Source: Anomaloglossus baeobatrachus (Eukaryota > Chordata > Amphibia > Anura > Aromobatidae). Taken from it: 64,000 nt of DNA. The position numbers and the translations under genes were made by a program. Of this stretch, positions 1-9,154 are shown piece after piece. The DNA is taken from positions 205,381,792-205,445,791 of the forward strand of contig NC_134360.1 in NCBI RefSeq assembly GCF_048569485.1, in the 5' to 3' direction. Each line of letters starts with the position of its first letter. The first letter of the stretch is position 1. The notes below the pieces were generated by a model. It worked only from the letters and a program-made list of their open reading frames with translations, had not been told where the DNA came from and did no database searches.

Positions 1-1450
1 GTCCGCCAAGATATATTACAGGTCTTGGCGGATTTTCTTGTCCTGGTGTTCTGATAAAGGTTTTACTCCCTGGCCTTTTGCCTTACCCACTTTTCTTTCC
101 TTCCTTCAATCCGGAATGGATAAGGGGTTGTCACTTAGTTCTCTCAAAGGGCAAGTATCGGCACTCTCAATATTCTTTCAAAAGCACCTGGCCAAGCTTC
201 CGCAGGTCCGCACGTTCCTGCAGGGAGTTTGCCACATAGTCCCACCTTACAAGCGCCCGCTTGAACCCTGGGACCTTAACAGGGTGCTAACGGCTCTTCA
301 GAAACCGCCTTTTGAGCCGCTGCGGGATGTCTCCTTATCACGTCTTTCGCAGAAAGTGGCATTTCTAGTAGCAGTTACTTCACTCCGTAGAGTGTCGGAG
401 CTTGCAGCACTGTCATGCAAAGCCCCCTTCCTGGTTTTTCACCAGGATAAGGTGGTTCTCCGTCCTGTTCCGGAATTTCTCCCTAAGGTGGTATCGCCTT
501 TTCATCTCAATCAGGATATCACCTTACCTTCATTTTGCCCTAATCCAATTCACCGCTTTGAAAAGGATTTGCACTCATTAGATCTAGTGAGAGCACTCCG
601 GTACTACGTGTCTCGCACAGCGCCCCTGCGCCGTTCAGATGCACTCTTTGTACTTGTCGCCGGTCAGCGTAAGGGTTCGCAGGCTTCCAAGTCAACCTTG
701 GCTCGGTGGATCAAGGAACCGATTCTTGAAGCTTACCGTTCTTCGGGGCTTCCGCTTCCTTCGGGGCTGAAAGCCCATTCTACCAGAGCCGTGGGTGCGT
801 CCTGGGCATTGCGGCACCGGGCGACGGCTCAGCAGGTGTGTCAGGCAGCTACCTGGTCTAGCCTGCACACTTTCACGAAACACTATCAGGTGCATACCTA
901 TGCTTCGGCAGATGCCAGTCTAGGTAGGCGAGTCCTTCAGGCGGCGGTTGCCCACCTGTAAGAGGGAGTCGTGTCGGCTCTATTTATCGAGGTATTCTTT
1001 TACCCACCCAGGGACTGCTTTTGGACGTCCCAATTGTCTGGGTCTCCCAATGGAGCGACAAAGAAGGGAATTTTGTTTACTTACCGTAAATTCCTTTTCT
1101 TCTAGCTCCTATTGGGAGACCCAGCACCCGCCCCTGTTCCCTTCGGGCTGGTTGTTCTTTTGTGTACACATGTTGTTCATGTTCAATTGTTTCATGGTTT
1201 TCAGTTCTCCGAACATCCTTCGGATTGAATTTACCTTAAACCAATTTATAAGTTTCCTCCTTCCTGCTTTTGCACCAAAACTGAGGAGCCCGTGATGCAC
1301 GGGAGGGTGTATAGGCAGAGGGGAGGGGTTACACTTTTGAGTGTAATACTTTGTGTGGCCTCCGGAGGCAGAAGCTATACACCCAATTGTCTGGGTCTCC
1401 CAATAGGAGCTAGAAGAAAAGGAATTTACGGTAAGTAAACAAAATTCCCT

Positions 1451-1452
<2 letters not shown>
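1..1452 (+). mobile_element. DIRS-like retrotransposon, subfamily B, right part (left part outside window)
   Basis: This is the 3' portion of a tyrosine-recombinase retrotransposon fossil whose left part lies before the window. In order it shows the recombinase coding region (to 961), an internal complementary region around 1040-1130, and a right inverted terminal repeat ending near 1452. The internal region reads GACAAAGAAGGGAATTTTG, with its right half repeated inverted at the element end (AAAATTCCCTTC). That is the DIRS1 arrangement, in which the internal region is complementary to the joined termini. No target-site duplication is expected for this class. It abuts an ATT microsatellite. 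The coding part seen here looks whole, so it is fairly young. Confidence 0.88.
2..961 (+). CDS. DIRS tyrosine recombinase (ORF3), cut by window edge
   Basis: This is the ORF3 product of the element above, a tyrosine (lambda-integrase type) recombinase that DIRS elements use instead of an integrase to insert circular cDNA. The open frame enters from the left edge (SAKIYYRSWRIF is read before the first ATG). The family signature is visible: the first arginine in TSLRRVSEL, the HSTR box (H-x-x-R) near the C-terminus, and the nucleophile tyrosine in FTKHYQVH. The protein ends VAHL and then a stop, as in the other copies in this window. It belongs to a mobile element, not to the host. Confidence 0.88.
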   Translation, partial: SAKIYYRSWRIFLSWCSDKGFTPWPFALPTFLSFLQSGMDKGLSLSSLKGQVSALSIFFQKHLAKLPQVRTFLQGVCHIVPPYKRPLEPWDLNRVLTALQKPPFEPLRDVSLSRLSQKVAFLVAVTSLRRVSELAALSCKAPFLVFHQDKVVLRPVPEFLPKVVSPFHLNQDITLPSFCPNPIHRFEKDLHSLDLVRALRYYVSRTAPLRRSDALFVLVAGQRKGSQASKSTLARWIKEPILEAYRSSGLPLPSGLKAHSTRAVGASWALRHRATAQQVCQAATWSSLHTFTKHYQVHTYASADASLGRRVLQAAVAHL

Positions 1453-1499
<47 letters not shown>

Positions 1500-1577
1500 G
1501 CCTATTATGATTATTATTATGCCAATTATTATTATTCATATTATTATTATTATTATTATGCCTATTATTATTATGCC

Positions 1578-1610
<33 letters not shown>

Positions 1611-1612
1611 GC
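1453..1612. repeat. (ATT)n microsatellite with GCC interruptions
   Basis: Long ATT/TTA trinucleotide tract broken by ATGCC spacers, starting exactly where the DIRS right end stops. Confidence 0.9.
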
Positions 1613-1682
1613 CATTTATTCTATGGCGCTTTACAAGTGAAAGAGGGTATACGTACAACAATCAATAACAGTACAAAACAGA

Positions 1683-1690
<8 letters not shown>
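1612..1690 (-). repeat. SINE/LINE-tail-like fragment
   Basis: The segment with GCCATTTATTCTATGGCGC followed by TTTACAAGTGAAAG matches another copy at about 34048-34150 and resembles the reverse complement of L2/V-SINE tails (GCGCTTTACA...). The adjoining ATT tract is probably its expanded tail. Family assignment is tentative. Confidence 0.45.

Positions 1691-1714
<24 letters not shown>
1688..1714. repeat. (TA)n microsatellite
   Basis: About 13 TA dinucleotides, followed by AT-rich sequence. Confidence 0.85.
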
Positions 1715-1717
<3 letters not shown>

Positions 1718-1837
1718 CTATTAAATTAATACACATATATAATCTATATTATATATTGTTTGTTTTATTTTTTACGATCCATATTCTGGCTCATTAACCT
1801 TTCCCTGTTCTTATATTCTACTTCATGTGATTTTATT

Positions 1838-2072
1838 AATAGTGATGAGCAAATACTAAATATTTGGGTTCGGATTATTTGTTCGCTAGTTTTCACCATG
1901 AATAATAAACCAAATGTAAGTGAATGGGGAACCTGAGTCGTCTTATTTTTCTTGAAGATTTCGCAGAAATTGCTTTGGTTGCATTGATTTGCTTTAGGTT
2001 CGGTATTCTTGTAATAGTACTAGGTGTTCGGTATTAATAATCTGTACCCAAATATTTACTACTCATTGTGAC
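1838..2072. repeat. Foldback MITE of the TGATGAGC family
   Basis: It begins AGTGATGAGCAAATA and contains inverted segments around a CAAGTCAATGGGG-like core, ending CCCAAATATTTACTACTCAT. Related copies lie at 13437-13632 (ending CGCTCATCACTAG) and 23852-27574. These are non-autonomous palindromic repeats; the superfamily is not determined. Confidence 0.6.
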
Positions 2073-2844
2073 ATCACGTCACAGCATTGCTGCTGTTCCT
2101 GAGTGCTCCCCCTCCCTTCTGGGACATTTTGACAGAGATCGTGGGGTGTGATTTGCTTTTTTGTGCTTTATCCAAGCTAGCCCCCAGACCAATACATGTC
2201 TGTGTGCCGGTTTGGTTTCCCTCCTCACTTTCCCTGATGTGCCATATTGCAACTCCACACTCCTATACAACCTATGTAGGTGCAGGCAGCCATGACCGTA
2301 CACATTATGCTCATTCTGTTCCCCTTCACAGGTCTTATGTGACATATGAGCTTGACAATATGGCACAGCAGGGACAGTGAGGGTGACTGGGGACATGCAC
2401 ATGCTAGCCTTGGTCAGGGGGCTAGCTTGCATAAAAAAGCAAAATGCAAGTCGCCCTCCCTGATCTGTGACTGCAGAGAGCAGAATTGGTGAGGGGTGTC
2501 TTGCATAGAAAGATCAAGATGGAAGCCACTCTCCTAATCTCCTATGTAGTGTCCTAAAAGAGAATCCACTACTATTTGCCATTTGTCACTTTTTCTGTGC
2601 CTATGGAGCTCCCCATAGGGGAAGTAGTGCCCTCTGTATATCCATACCCTCACCAAAAGAGGGTCCCAGCACTCAGCGTTCTCCAGTCACAGTGAGTAGT
2701 AGTAAAATCACATGGAGTTGCATATAATACCAGAATGAGCCTTTTATAGTTTTCGGACAGAATGTGGATTGAAATACAATTTTTGTCTCCTCGATGTACC
2801 CCATTAATGAAAATATATTATACATGTGTCTTCTCTCTGTATAG
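2073..2844. other. ZFYVE9 intron sequence, nothing further recognised
   Basis: Unique-looking intron DNA leading to the acceptor TTCTCTCTGTATAG just before 2845. Short open frames here have no recognisable domain or homologue. Confidence 0.6.
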
Positions 2845-3007
2845 ATGGTGTGATGGTCCAGATCACGGCGGAGAGCATGGATGCTCTGAGACAAGCATTA
2901 AGGGAGATGAAAGACTTCACCATCACTTGTGGGAAGGCAGACGCTGAGGAGACACAGGAACATGTCTATGTACAATGGGTGGATGATGACAAAAACTTTA
3001 ACAAGGG
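2845..3007 (+). CDS. ZFYVE9: ZFYVE9 exon, fourth from end
   Basis: Acceptor TCTGTATAG; donor GTAAGTGA at 3008. It encodes DGVMVQITAESMDALRQALR and on to DDDKNFNKG. It enters in phase 1 and leaves in phase 2. Confidence 0.93.
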
Positions 3008-5192
3008 GTAAGTGAGCTGTTCATTGTGGAGGACATTAATCCGGTGTGGTTCTGTTCATCTTCATGGCTTGTTGTATCCATCCTACTCTCTCTTTTTAGC
3101 ATTTACAGCCCAATTGATGGCAAATCATTGGAATCTGTAACCAGCGTCAAGATTTCCCATGGCTCCGAATACAAGGCTAATGGCAAAATCATTCGTTGGA
3201 CTGAGGTACGTGTAATAAACTATACAACATGGAGGGAGGAGATATCAGGAATTGTGCTGAGGTCTTAAGAATAAAGTGATGTGAGGATGATGGCTTTCTG
3301 TTATAGTGCGCAGTGTGTATACTGCCACTCATCACAATACTTGCACACAGGAGCTTGCACTCACTTTCTGCCTTTCACATCTCACAGGTATTTTTCCTGG
3401 ACACTGAGGAACAGCAGAGCGGCCTTAGTGATCCTGCTGACCACAGTCGATTGACCGAAAATGTGGCCAAAGCTTTCTGTCTTGCACTTTGCCCACATCT
3501 CAAGCTACTAAAAGAAGATGGGATGACCCGACTGGGACTGCGGGTCACGCTGGACTCAGACCAGGTGAGGTTTTTAACCCCTTCACGACTGAAGATGTAC
3601 TGGTACATCCCAAGTCATGTCGGGCTTTGGTGAGTCAGTGGGGATTCCCGCACATGTCTGCTAATTTGAACAGCAGACGTGCGGCTATCAGGCATGGGTG
3701 GATCTGGGATCCACCCGTGCCTGTTAACCCCTTAGATCATGCTGTCAAAATGTTATGTTAATTTAAATGGCCGCAGCAGGGAATGCATCTTTTCCCACTG
3801 CCATCCGAGGCCCTGTGACATGATCACAGGGAGCTAATGGTTGCCATGGTAGCGACAGGTCATGTGGTGACTCGTATCGCTATGACAACGTAGTTCCTGT
3901 TACTGCCGACAGAGCAGCAACTCTAAGAAGAACACAGCCTTTCTGCTGATCAGAGCTGTGCAGCTCTGATCACGAGAAATTGAGTGATCAGACTGCTGAT
4001 CCTTAAAATCCCCTACGGGAACTAGTTAAAAAAAAAAAAAAAAAGTTTAAACACCCCCCCTCTCCCCATCCAAAAGTGCAAATCATCCCCCATTGAAAAC
4101 TAAACAAAAAAAAATACACACAATTGGTATTGCCGCGTTCAGAAATGCCCGATCTATCAAAATATAAAATCCGTTAATCTGATCTGTAAACGGCGTAGCG
4201 GTAAAAAAATTCCAAATGTCAATTACGTTTTTTGGTCGTCACAAAATTTGTGCAACATGCAATAACAAGCGATTTAAAACGTAGCATCAGTGTAAAAATG
4301 GTACTGTTAAAAACATCAGCCCAAGACACAAAAAATAAGCCATAACTGAGCCCTATTAACCTGAAAAATGAGAACCCTATGGTTCATGCAAAAAGCGCGC
4401 CCATTTTTTTTTTTTTACTCCTGACATAAAAGTAAACCTTTACATGTTTGGTGTCGACGAACTCGTACTGACCTGAGGCATCGCACCCGCACATCACTTG
4501 TACCATATAGTGAACACTGAATTAAATACCCCCAAAACAATAGTGCATTTGTACTTTTTGCAATTTTTCCGCACTTGGAATTTTTTTTTTGCCATTTTCC
4601 AGTACACTATATGATAAAACTCCTGGTTTAATTTAAAAGTACAACTCGTCGTGCAAAAAACAAGCCCTCATATGGCAAGATTGACGGAAAAATAAAAAAA
4701 GTTATGGCTCTCGGAAGAAGGGGAGGAAAAAATGAAAAATGGAAAATTGCCCAGAGGTGAAGGGGTTAAGCATAGGTATGAAGATTGTACGTAGTATAGT
4801 AATGCACCTAGAGATGGTGCTCCGGGGTCCGGTCCTCCATGGCGGTCGGTCTTCAGTTCTGCACCTGGAATCCTTTGCATTTCTGTAATGAGGAACGGCG
4901 CAATGTCATGTGGCGCGGAGGTAAGGACTGGCTATCATGGAGGACGAAACTGGACGCTGGACCAGGGCAACAGGAATTGCTAATCTCTGAATGCACCGCT
5001 GACGAAATTACTTGTATTTGTACTTTTCAGGTTGGATACCAGGCAGGAAGTAATGGGCAGCCGCTGCCTCCTCGCTACACCCATGATTTGGACAGTGCCT
5101 TGGTGCCAGTGATACATGGGGGCACATGCCAGATAAATGAGGGCCCAGTAACCATGGAACTCATTTTTTATATCTTGGAAAACATCTCATAG
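2845..5192 (+). CDS. ZFYVE9: ZFYVE9 (SARA), C-terminal four exons
   Basis: Zinc finger FYVE domain protein 9, the Smad anchor for receptor activation. It binds PI3P on early endosomes through its FYVE domain and presents Smad2/3 to TGF-beta receptors. Only the conserved C-terminal domain is present; the FYVE and Smad-binding parts lie upstream of the window. Exons are 2845-3007, 3100-3205, 3388-3564 and 5031-5192. All have AG/GT borders and their phases agree (1, 2, 0, 0), giving 201 codons plus the stop TAG. Segments such as WVDDDKNFNKG, SPIDGKSLESVTSVKI, LCPHLKLLKEDGMTRLGL and the end MELIFYILENIS match vertebrate ZFYVE9 as I recall it. Its paralogue ZFYVE16 shares this domain, but the neighbouring convergent CC2D1B favours ZFYVE9. 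A 1.2 kb DNA element sits in the last intron. Confidence 0.93.
3100..3205 (+). CDS. ZFYVE9: ZFYVE9 exon, third from end
   Basis: Acceptor CTCTTTTTAG; donor GTACGTGT at 3206. It encodes IYSPIDGKSLESV...KIIRWTE. A second AG at 3107-3108 is rejected because it breaks the reading frame. Confidence 0.93.
3388..3564 (+). CDS. ZFYVE9: ZFYVE9 exon, second from end
   Basis: Acceptor CATCTCACAG; donor GTGAGGTT at 3565. 59 complete codons from VFFLDTEEQQSG to RVTLDSDQ. Confidence 0.93.
3578..4765. mobile_element. TTAA-flanked non-autonomous DNA transposon
   Basis: A 1,188-base element bounded by TTAA on both sides (3574-3577 and 4766-4769) with short inverted ends CCCCTTCAC / GTGAAGGGG. The TTAA duplication fits Kolobok or piggyBac relatives. 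No transposase frame is present. The interior holds poly-A, poly-C and poly-T runs. It lies in the last intron of ZFYVE9, 13 bases after the donor exon, so the intron's early part is almost wholly transposon. A one-ended relative begins at 46895. Confidence 0.72.
5031..5192 (+). CDS. ZFYVE9: ZFYVE9 terminal coding exon
   Basis: Acceptor TACTTTTCAG; 53 codons from VGYQAGSNGQPLPP to FYILENIS, then TAG at 5190-5192. Confidence 0.94.
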   Translation, partial: VGYQAGSNGQPLPPRYTHDLDSALVPVIHGGTCQINEGPVTMELIFYILENIS

Positions 5193-6170
5193 GGATGTTA
5201 GGAGCGTGTCCTCAAAGAAAAAAAAAAAACAAAAACTGCCGCTGGCTGAACCATTTGCACTTTAATCATGGAAGATTCATGTTTCTTTTCTTTTGCTAAC
5301 ACTAGTACTAGGTCAGGGTGCGAGAGGCGGACACCAGAATGCTTTAAACCTTCTATGCATAGCCAGTGGAGAGTGCCGAGTTGCAAGGAGGGCGTACGGT
5401 AAAGTAGGAATCAGCCGATTAACGACAAACCCGAAGAATCGGCTGAGACGGAACGGGGGTGAGAGATGGAAGAAAGACCCTCATAAGTGCAACACAAAGA
5501 ATATTTGACATACAATCAGGAATATCTCACTCTGACCTCATTTTAAATCATCGCTGCAAACTTTTCTGCTCCCGTTTTATGGATCACTGTTTCATCCTAT
5601 CCCAAGTTTACACTGTTAAAGACCAGCCTGAACCTCCTGACCCGTTTTGGTTTGTATCCTTCTGTACAATGCATGGCAAAGGAGAGCGAGATACACAGCC
5701 TGTAGTGTTGATAGCACCTCCCAGCGCAAGTGCATGAAACCAGATGCCGATCGCTGGCGCTGGTTCTTATTTGCAAGGGCAGCAATATTATTTTATACTA
5801 TTCAGGAGCGCACAAGTTTTTATTTTTTTTGTCTACTTTGTTCATTCGTGGCACCAAGTGGAGAGGATAGGAGACGACGACGAGGCCTGCGAATCCAAAA
5901 CGATTAACCAAACCCATCCCCGCAGCTTCACCAGTGGACGGTAACGAGGTGACGTTTACATTACATGTTCGTCTTTGAGACCACATACTGCACTTTACAG
6001 TTACAGGCGCATTGACGCGCTCTCTGGTATTGGCAATCCTCGAGGAAAGCGATGACAGTATTTATTCCCACGCAGGTCGGATTCAGTTTTAACACTATCC
6101 GTAGCGTACAATGCTGTTACAGCGCAGCCATTGTGCGATACGCCAAATAAACCGCTTTAATTTATTTACA
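5193..6170 (+). other. ZFYVE9: ZFYVE9 3' UTR (approximate end)
   Basis: Non-coding sequence after the stop, free of recognisable repeats. It ends just after the first good AATAAA. The true cleavage site is inferred. Confidence 0.6.
6146..6151 (+). promoter_or_regulatory. Candidate poly(A) signal of ZFYVE9
   Basis: AATAAA about 950 bases after the stop. A second AATAAA at 6457-6462 could give a longer UTR. Confidence 0.5.
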
Positions 6171-6657
6171 TGACATTTTTTGGGTGTTGATCTGGGGCCT
6201 CCCCGATCATAATCATATTTATTCACATCGTGTGTGTCTGTCATTTCATCATGATGTTGCCGCGTCACTACAATAATTGCCTAATTAGTCACGTCTTTAT
6301 GGCTTCATCCAAATAGGAGCTTTTACTAAAAAATGGAAACGAGATCCCGCTGCCTAATTGTCTTCTGTTCTTGATATAGATTTACATGTTATTATTAGAG
6401 ACCTGTCATCTCCCCGGACATGTCAGTTCCTCTGTTGTTCCTCTTGGAAATATAAGAATAAATTGGCAACCGTTCCGGTCAGTAGGAATTGTTCCTGCCC
6501 GCACTGTCCAATCAGCTTTGATATTGTAACGGCAATTTTTGTAAAAAACCAAATGTAACAATTTGGATATTTTCATTGGGTGTCCACAGGGATAAAGTCG
6601 CACGGTGGCAACACAACCTCATTGGCAATCGTAAAATGTTGTCATGAGAACACTAGA

Positions 6658-6800
6658 TTTCTTTATCGTTCCTTATGGGAGACCCAAACCATGGGTGTAT
6701 AGCTACTGCCTCCGGAGGACACACAAAGTACTACACTCAAACGTGTAGCTCCTCCCTCCGGCTATATACACCCCCTGGATGACAATCTACCCAGTTCATT
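6658..6800 (+). repeat. Left inverted terminal repeat of the 6658-12512 DIRS element
   Basis: It is the inverse of the segment at about 12345-12470. It contains the palindrome CCTCCGGAGG and the small stem CTACAC...GTGTAG shared by all DIRS ends in the window. The outermost bases are complementary to 12112-12143. Confidence 0.88.
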
Positions 6801-7704
6801 GCTTTGTGTTTCAGGAGGTCACACACACTTGCATTCTCTGATATTTTTCATTTTTATTTTTAAAGATTTGGAAGAAAAGCGGGTCCAGTCTGGACTCCCG
6901 GCATGTCCCTTCACGCCCCACTCTGCGGGGTGCTGTTAAGGTTGATTTTAATAAGGCTGGAGCCTTCACATGCCGAGCTCCTTCGCATCCTCTGTCGAGG
7001 CTCTGTTTGAAGTGGGAGCCATCACGGTCCTCTCTGCTTGCAGGAGGCCGGTCTCCATCCGCAGCCCTGTCTGGTCCCTGCTGGAAGGAGCGTTTACCCC
7101 CCTCTCCAGGGACATGGCCCTGCGTCTCAAGAGCTAAGTATTGAGACGTTTTTCAGGGGTCCCGGGTACTTTTATTTGGGGGACAGTATGTGTTGTAACT
7201 TTACTGTAAATTTCGGCCGGTTCTGGGAGTTTCCTCTGAGAACCGCGCCGAAGGTGCCTGCTGCTCGGCCGCGTTTTGAAATCTAGGCCCCGGCTTCAGT
7301 TTGGGCCTAGTTTCGTTTTCGGCTCCCTGCATGTTTTGCATACGGCGACACCCACTGCCCGGCCAGCAGAGGGGAGGACTCTCCTCTCTGGAGAGATGTG
7401 CCCTCCCCTGTACCTCGTCCTGTATCTCTCTGCCCTCCGTTTTTCCCGCTCCTGGGCTTATACACGCCCCCCCCCTCCTCCTCCCAGCGCCATTTTCTCA
7501 GCGTTCTTACACTGGACGGCGCTGGGAGCTGCAGCTGTTGCTGTTTTGGGAAAGCTGTCGCTTCACTGGGACTTGGAGCTGTGGAATCCGGAGGGCACAC
7601 AGAGTGGTGTGGTAAGCCACAACCTCTGGTTGTGGGCTTTTTATATACACTTTCAGGCATTCTACAGGAGTGTTTTATTGCTGCAGAGCCCCCCCATCAG
7701 CAGC

Positions 7705-9129
7705 ATGTCTGTCACCTGGAGCATGGCTGCAAACATGTATGCTTTTTGCACTGCATGTAAGCGCATTCTGCCAGAGCCGAGCACATTCCCACATTGTGAT
7801 GCCTGTGCTAATATGGTTGTGTCTCAGCCTAGAGCCTCCTCAGGGGTCCCCTCGGCTGCTCCGGCCCTGGTAGCTGAGCCCCCGGCTTGGGTAGCATCTT
7901 TTTCACAAGCTATTTCCCAGTCTTTTGCCGACTCCATGGGGCAGCTGTCCCGGACACTGCTGTCTATGCATCAGCCCCCCCCTCAGAGTGTCTCTGCTGC
8001 TCAGAGCTCTGCGGAGCCCTCAGAGCATGTTCTAGGTCCCAGTTCCCCTAAACGGAGACGTAGGGACCCTTCTCCTCCCTCGTCCCACGGCTCTGATTCA
8101 CGTGCCGACGTGCAGGGCGAGGGGGATTCGTTTACTGTGGGCTCAGACGCTACTTCTATGTTCCCCATTGATTTGTCTGAGGGTGATGCGGATGTTAGTG
8201 ACTTGATTGCGTCCATTAACTCCGTTCTGAACCTCAACCCACCAGAGTCAGAGGAACAAACCTCTCTGGTAGAGGTACACCAGTTTACCTCACCTAAGAA
8301 AGCTAAAAGTATGTTTTTTAACCACTCCAGCTTTCAGACCACTGTTAACAAGCCTAGGGCCTGTCCTGACAAACGCTTTCTGAAGCGTAGTTCAGATGAC
8401 CGTTTTCCTTTTCCACCAGAGGTGGTTAAGGAATGGGCCCAGTCCCCAAAGGTAGACCCTCCGGTGTCCAGAATCTCAGCCCGCACAGTCGTAGCTGTGG
8501 CTGATGGCACTTCTCTTAAAAATCCCACTGACCGCCAGGTTGACCTTCTGGCCACGTCTGTATATGAGGCGGCAGGAGCCTCGTTCTCCCCGTCTTTTGC
8601 GGCAGTATGGGCTCTTAAGGCAGTCTCTGCCTCTCTGGCGGAGATGCATTCACTCACCAGGGACTCTATTCCTGAGATGGATGCCTTAACTTCTCAAGCT
8701 TCGGCTTTTGCATCCTACGCCATGTCTGCCATCCTGGAGGCTTCTCACCGCACGGCGGTGGCCTCCGCTAACTCCCTCGCGATCCGCAGGATCTTGTGGC
8801 TTCGAGAGTGGAAAGCAGACGCTTCCTCTAAGAAGTACCTTGCGAGTCTCCCTTTTGCTGGGTCCCGGCTGTTTGGAGAACAGCTGGATGACATAATTAA
8901 GGAAGCTACTGGCGGAAAGAGTACTTCCTTGCCGCAAACTAAGGCCAGGAAACCGGTCCAGAGCAGGAACCAATCGAATTTTCGTTCCTTTCGTTCCTCT
9001 AACTGGTCAGCCTCTAAGCCCTCGACCTCGTCCACTACCGCAGCAAAGGATCGTAAACCCAACTGGCGCGCAAAGCCGCGTCCTCAAAAGGCCGGAGGAG
9101 CCGCTGCCACTAAGGCAGCCTCCTCTTGA
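7705..9129 (+). CDS. DIRS ORF1 (GAG-like protein)
   Basis: A 474-residue putative structural protein of the element, starting at MSVTWSMAANMYAF. The frame is open upstream to 7276, but this ATG is conserved in the other copies. Near the N-terminus are two CxxC pairs, CTAC and CDAC, separated by 12 residues and conserved in the copies ending at 42641 and 60294; a four-cysteine zinc site is inferred. The middle is Ser/Pro-rich with the basic patch KRRRRDPSP and an acidic stretch. The C-terminus is basic (KDRKPNWRAKPRPQK), fitting nucleic-acid binding. No known capsid fold can be shown by eye. It ends 25 bases before ORF2. Confidence 0.8.
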   Translation: MSVTWSMAANMYAFCTACKRILPEPSTFPHCDACANMVVSQPRASSGVPSAAPALVAEPPAWVASFSQAISQSFADSMGQLSRTLLSMHQPPPQSVSAAQSSAEPSEHVLGPSSPKRRRRDPSPPSSHGSDSRADVQGEGDSFTVGSDATSMFPIDLSEGDADVSDLIASINSVLNLNPPESEEQTSLVEVHQFTSPKKAKSMFFNHSSFQTTVNKPRACPDKRFLKRSSDDRFPFPPEVVKEWAQSPKVDPPVSRISARTVVAVADGTSLKNPTDRQVDLLATSVYEAAGASFSPSFAAVWALKAVSASLAEMHSLTRDSIPEMDALTSQASAFASYAMSAILEASHRTAVASANSLAIRRILWLREWKADASSKKYLASLPFAGSRLFGEQLDDIIKEATGGKSTSLPQTKARKPVQSRNQSNFRSFRSSNWSASKPSTSSTTAAKDRKPNWRAKPRPQKAGGAAATKAASS

Positions 9130-9154
9130 CTATCTGGCTACGCCAGCAACGTCC

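Noticed and set aside
2079-2432. 117-codon open frame next to ZFYVE9
   Set aside because: Low-complexity composition, no homology recognised, lies within a ZFYVE9 intron with open frames on both strands.
5293-5986. Several short open frames after the ZFYVE9 stop
   Set aside because: They overlap each other in several frames and lie in the 3' UTR; none shows a domain.
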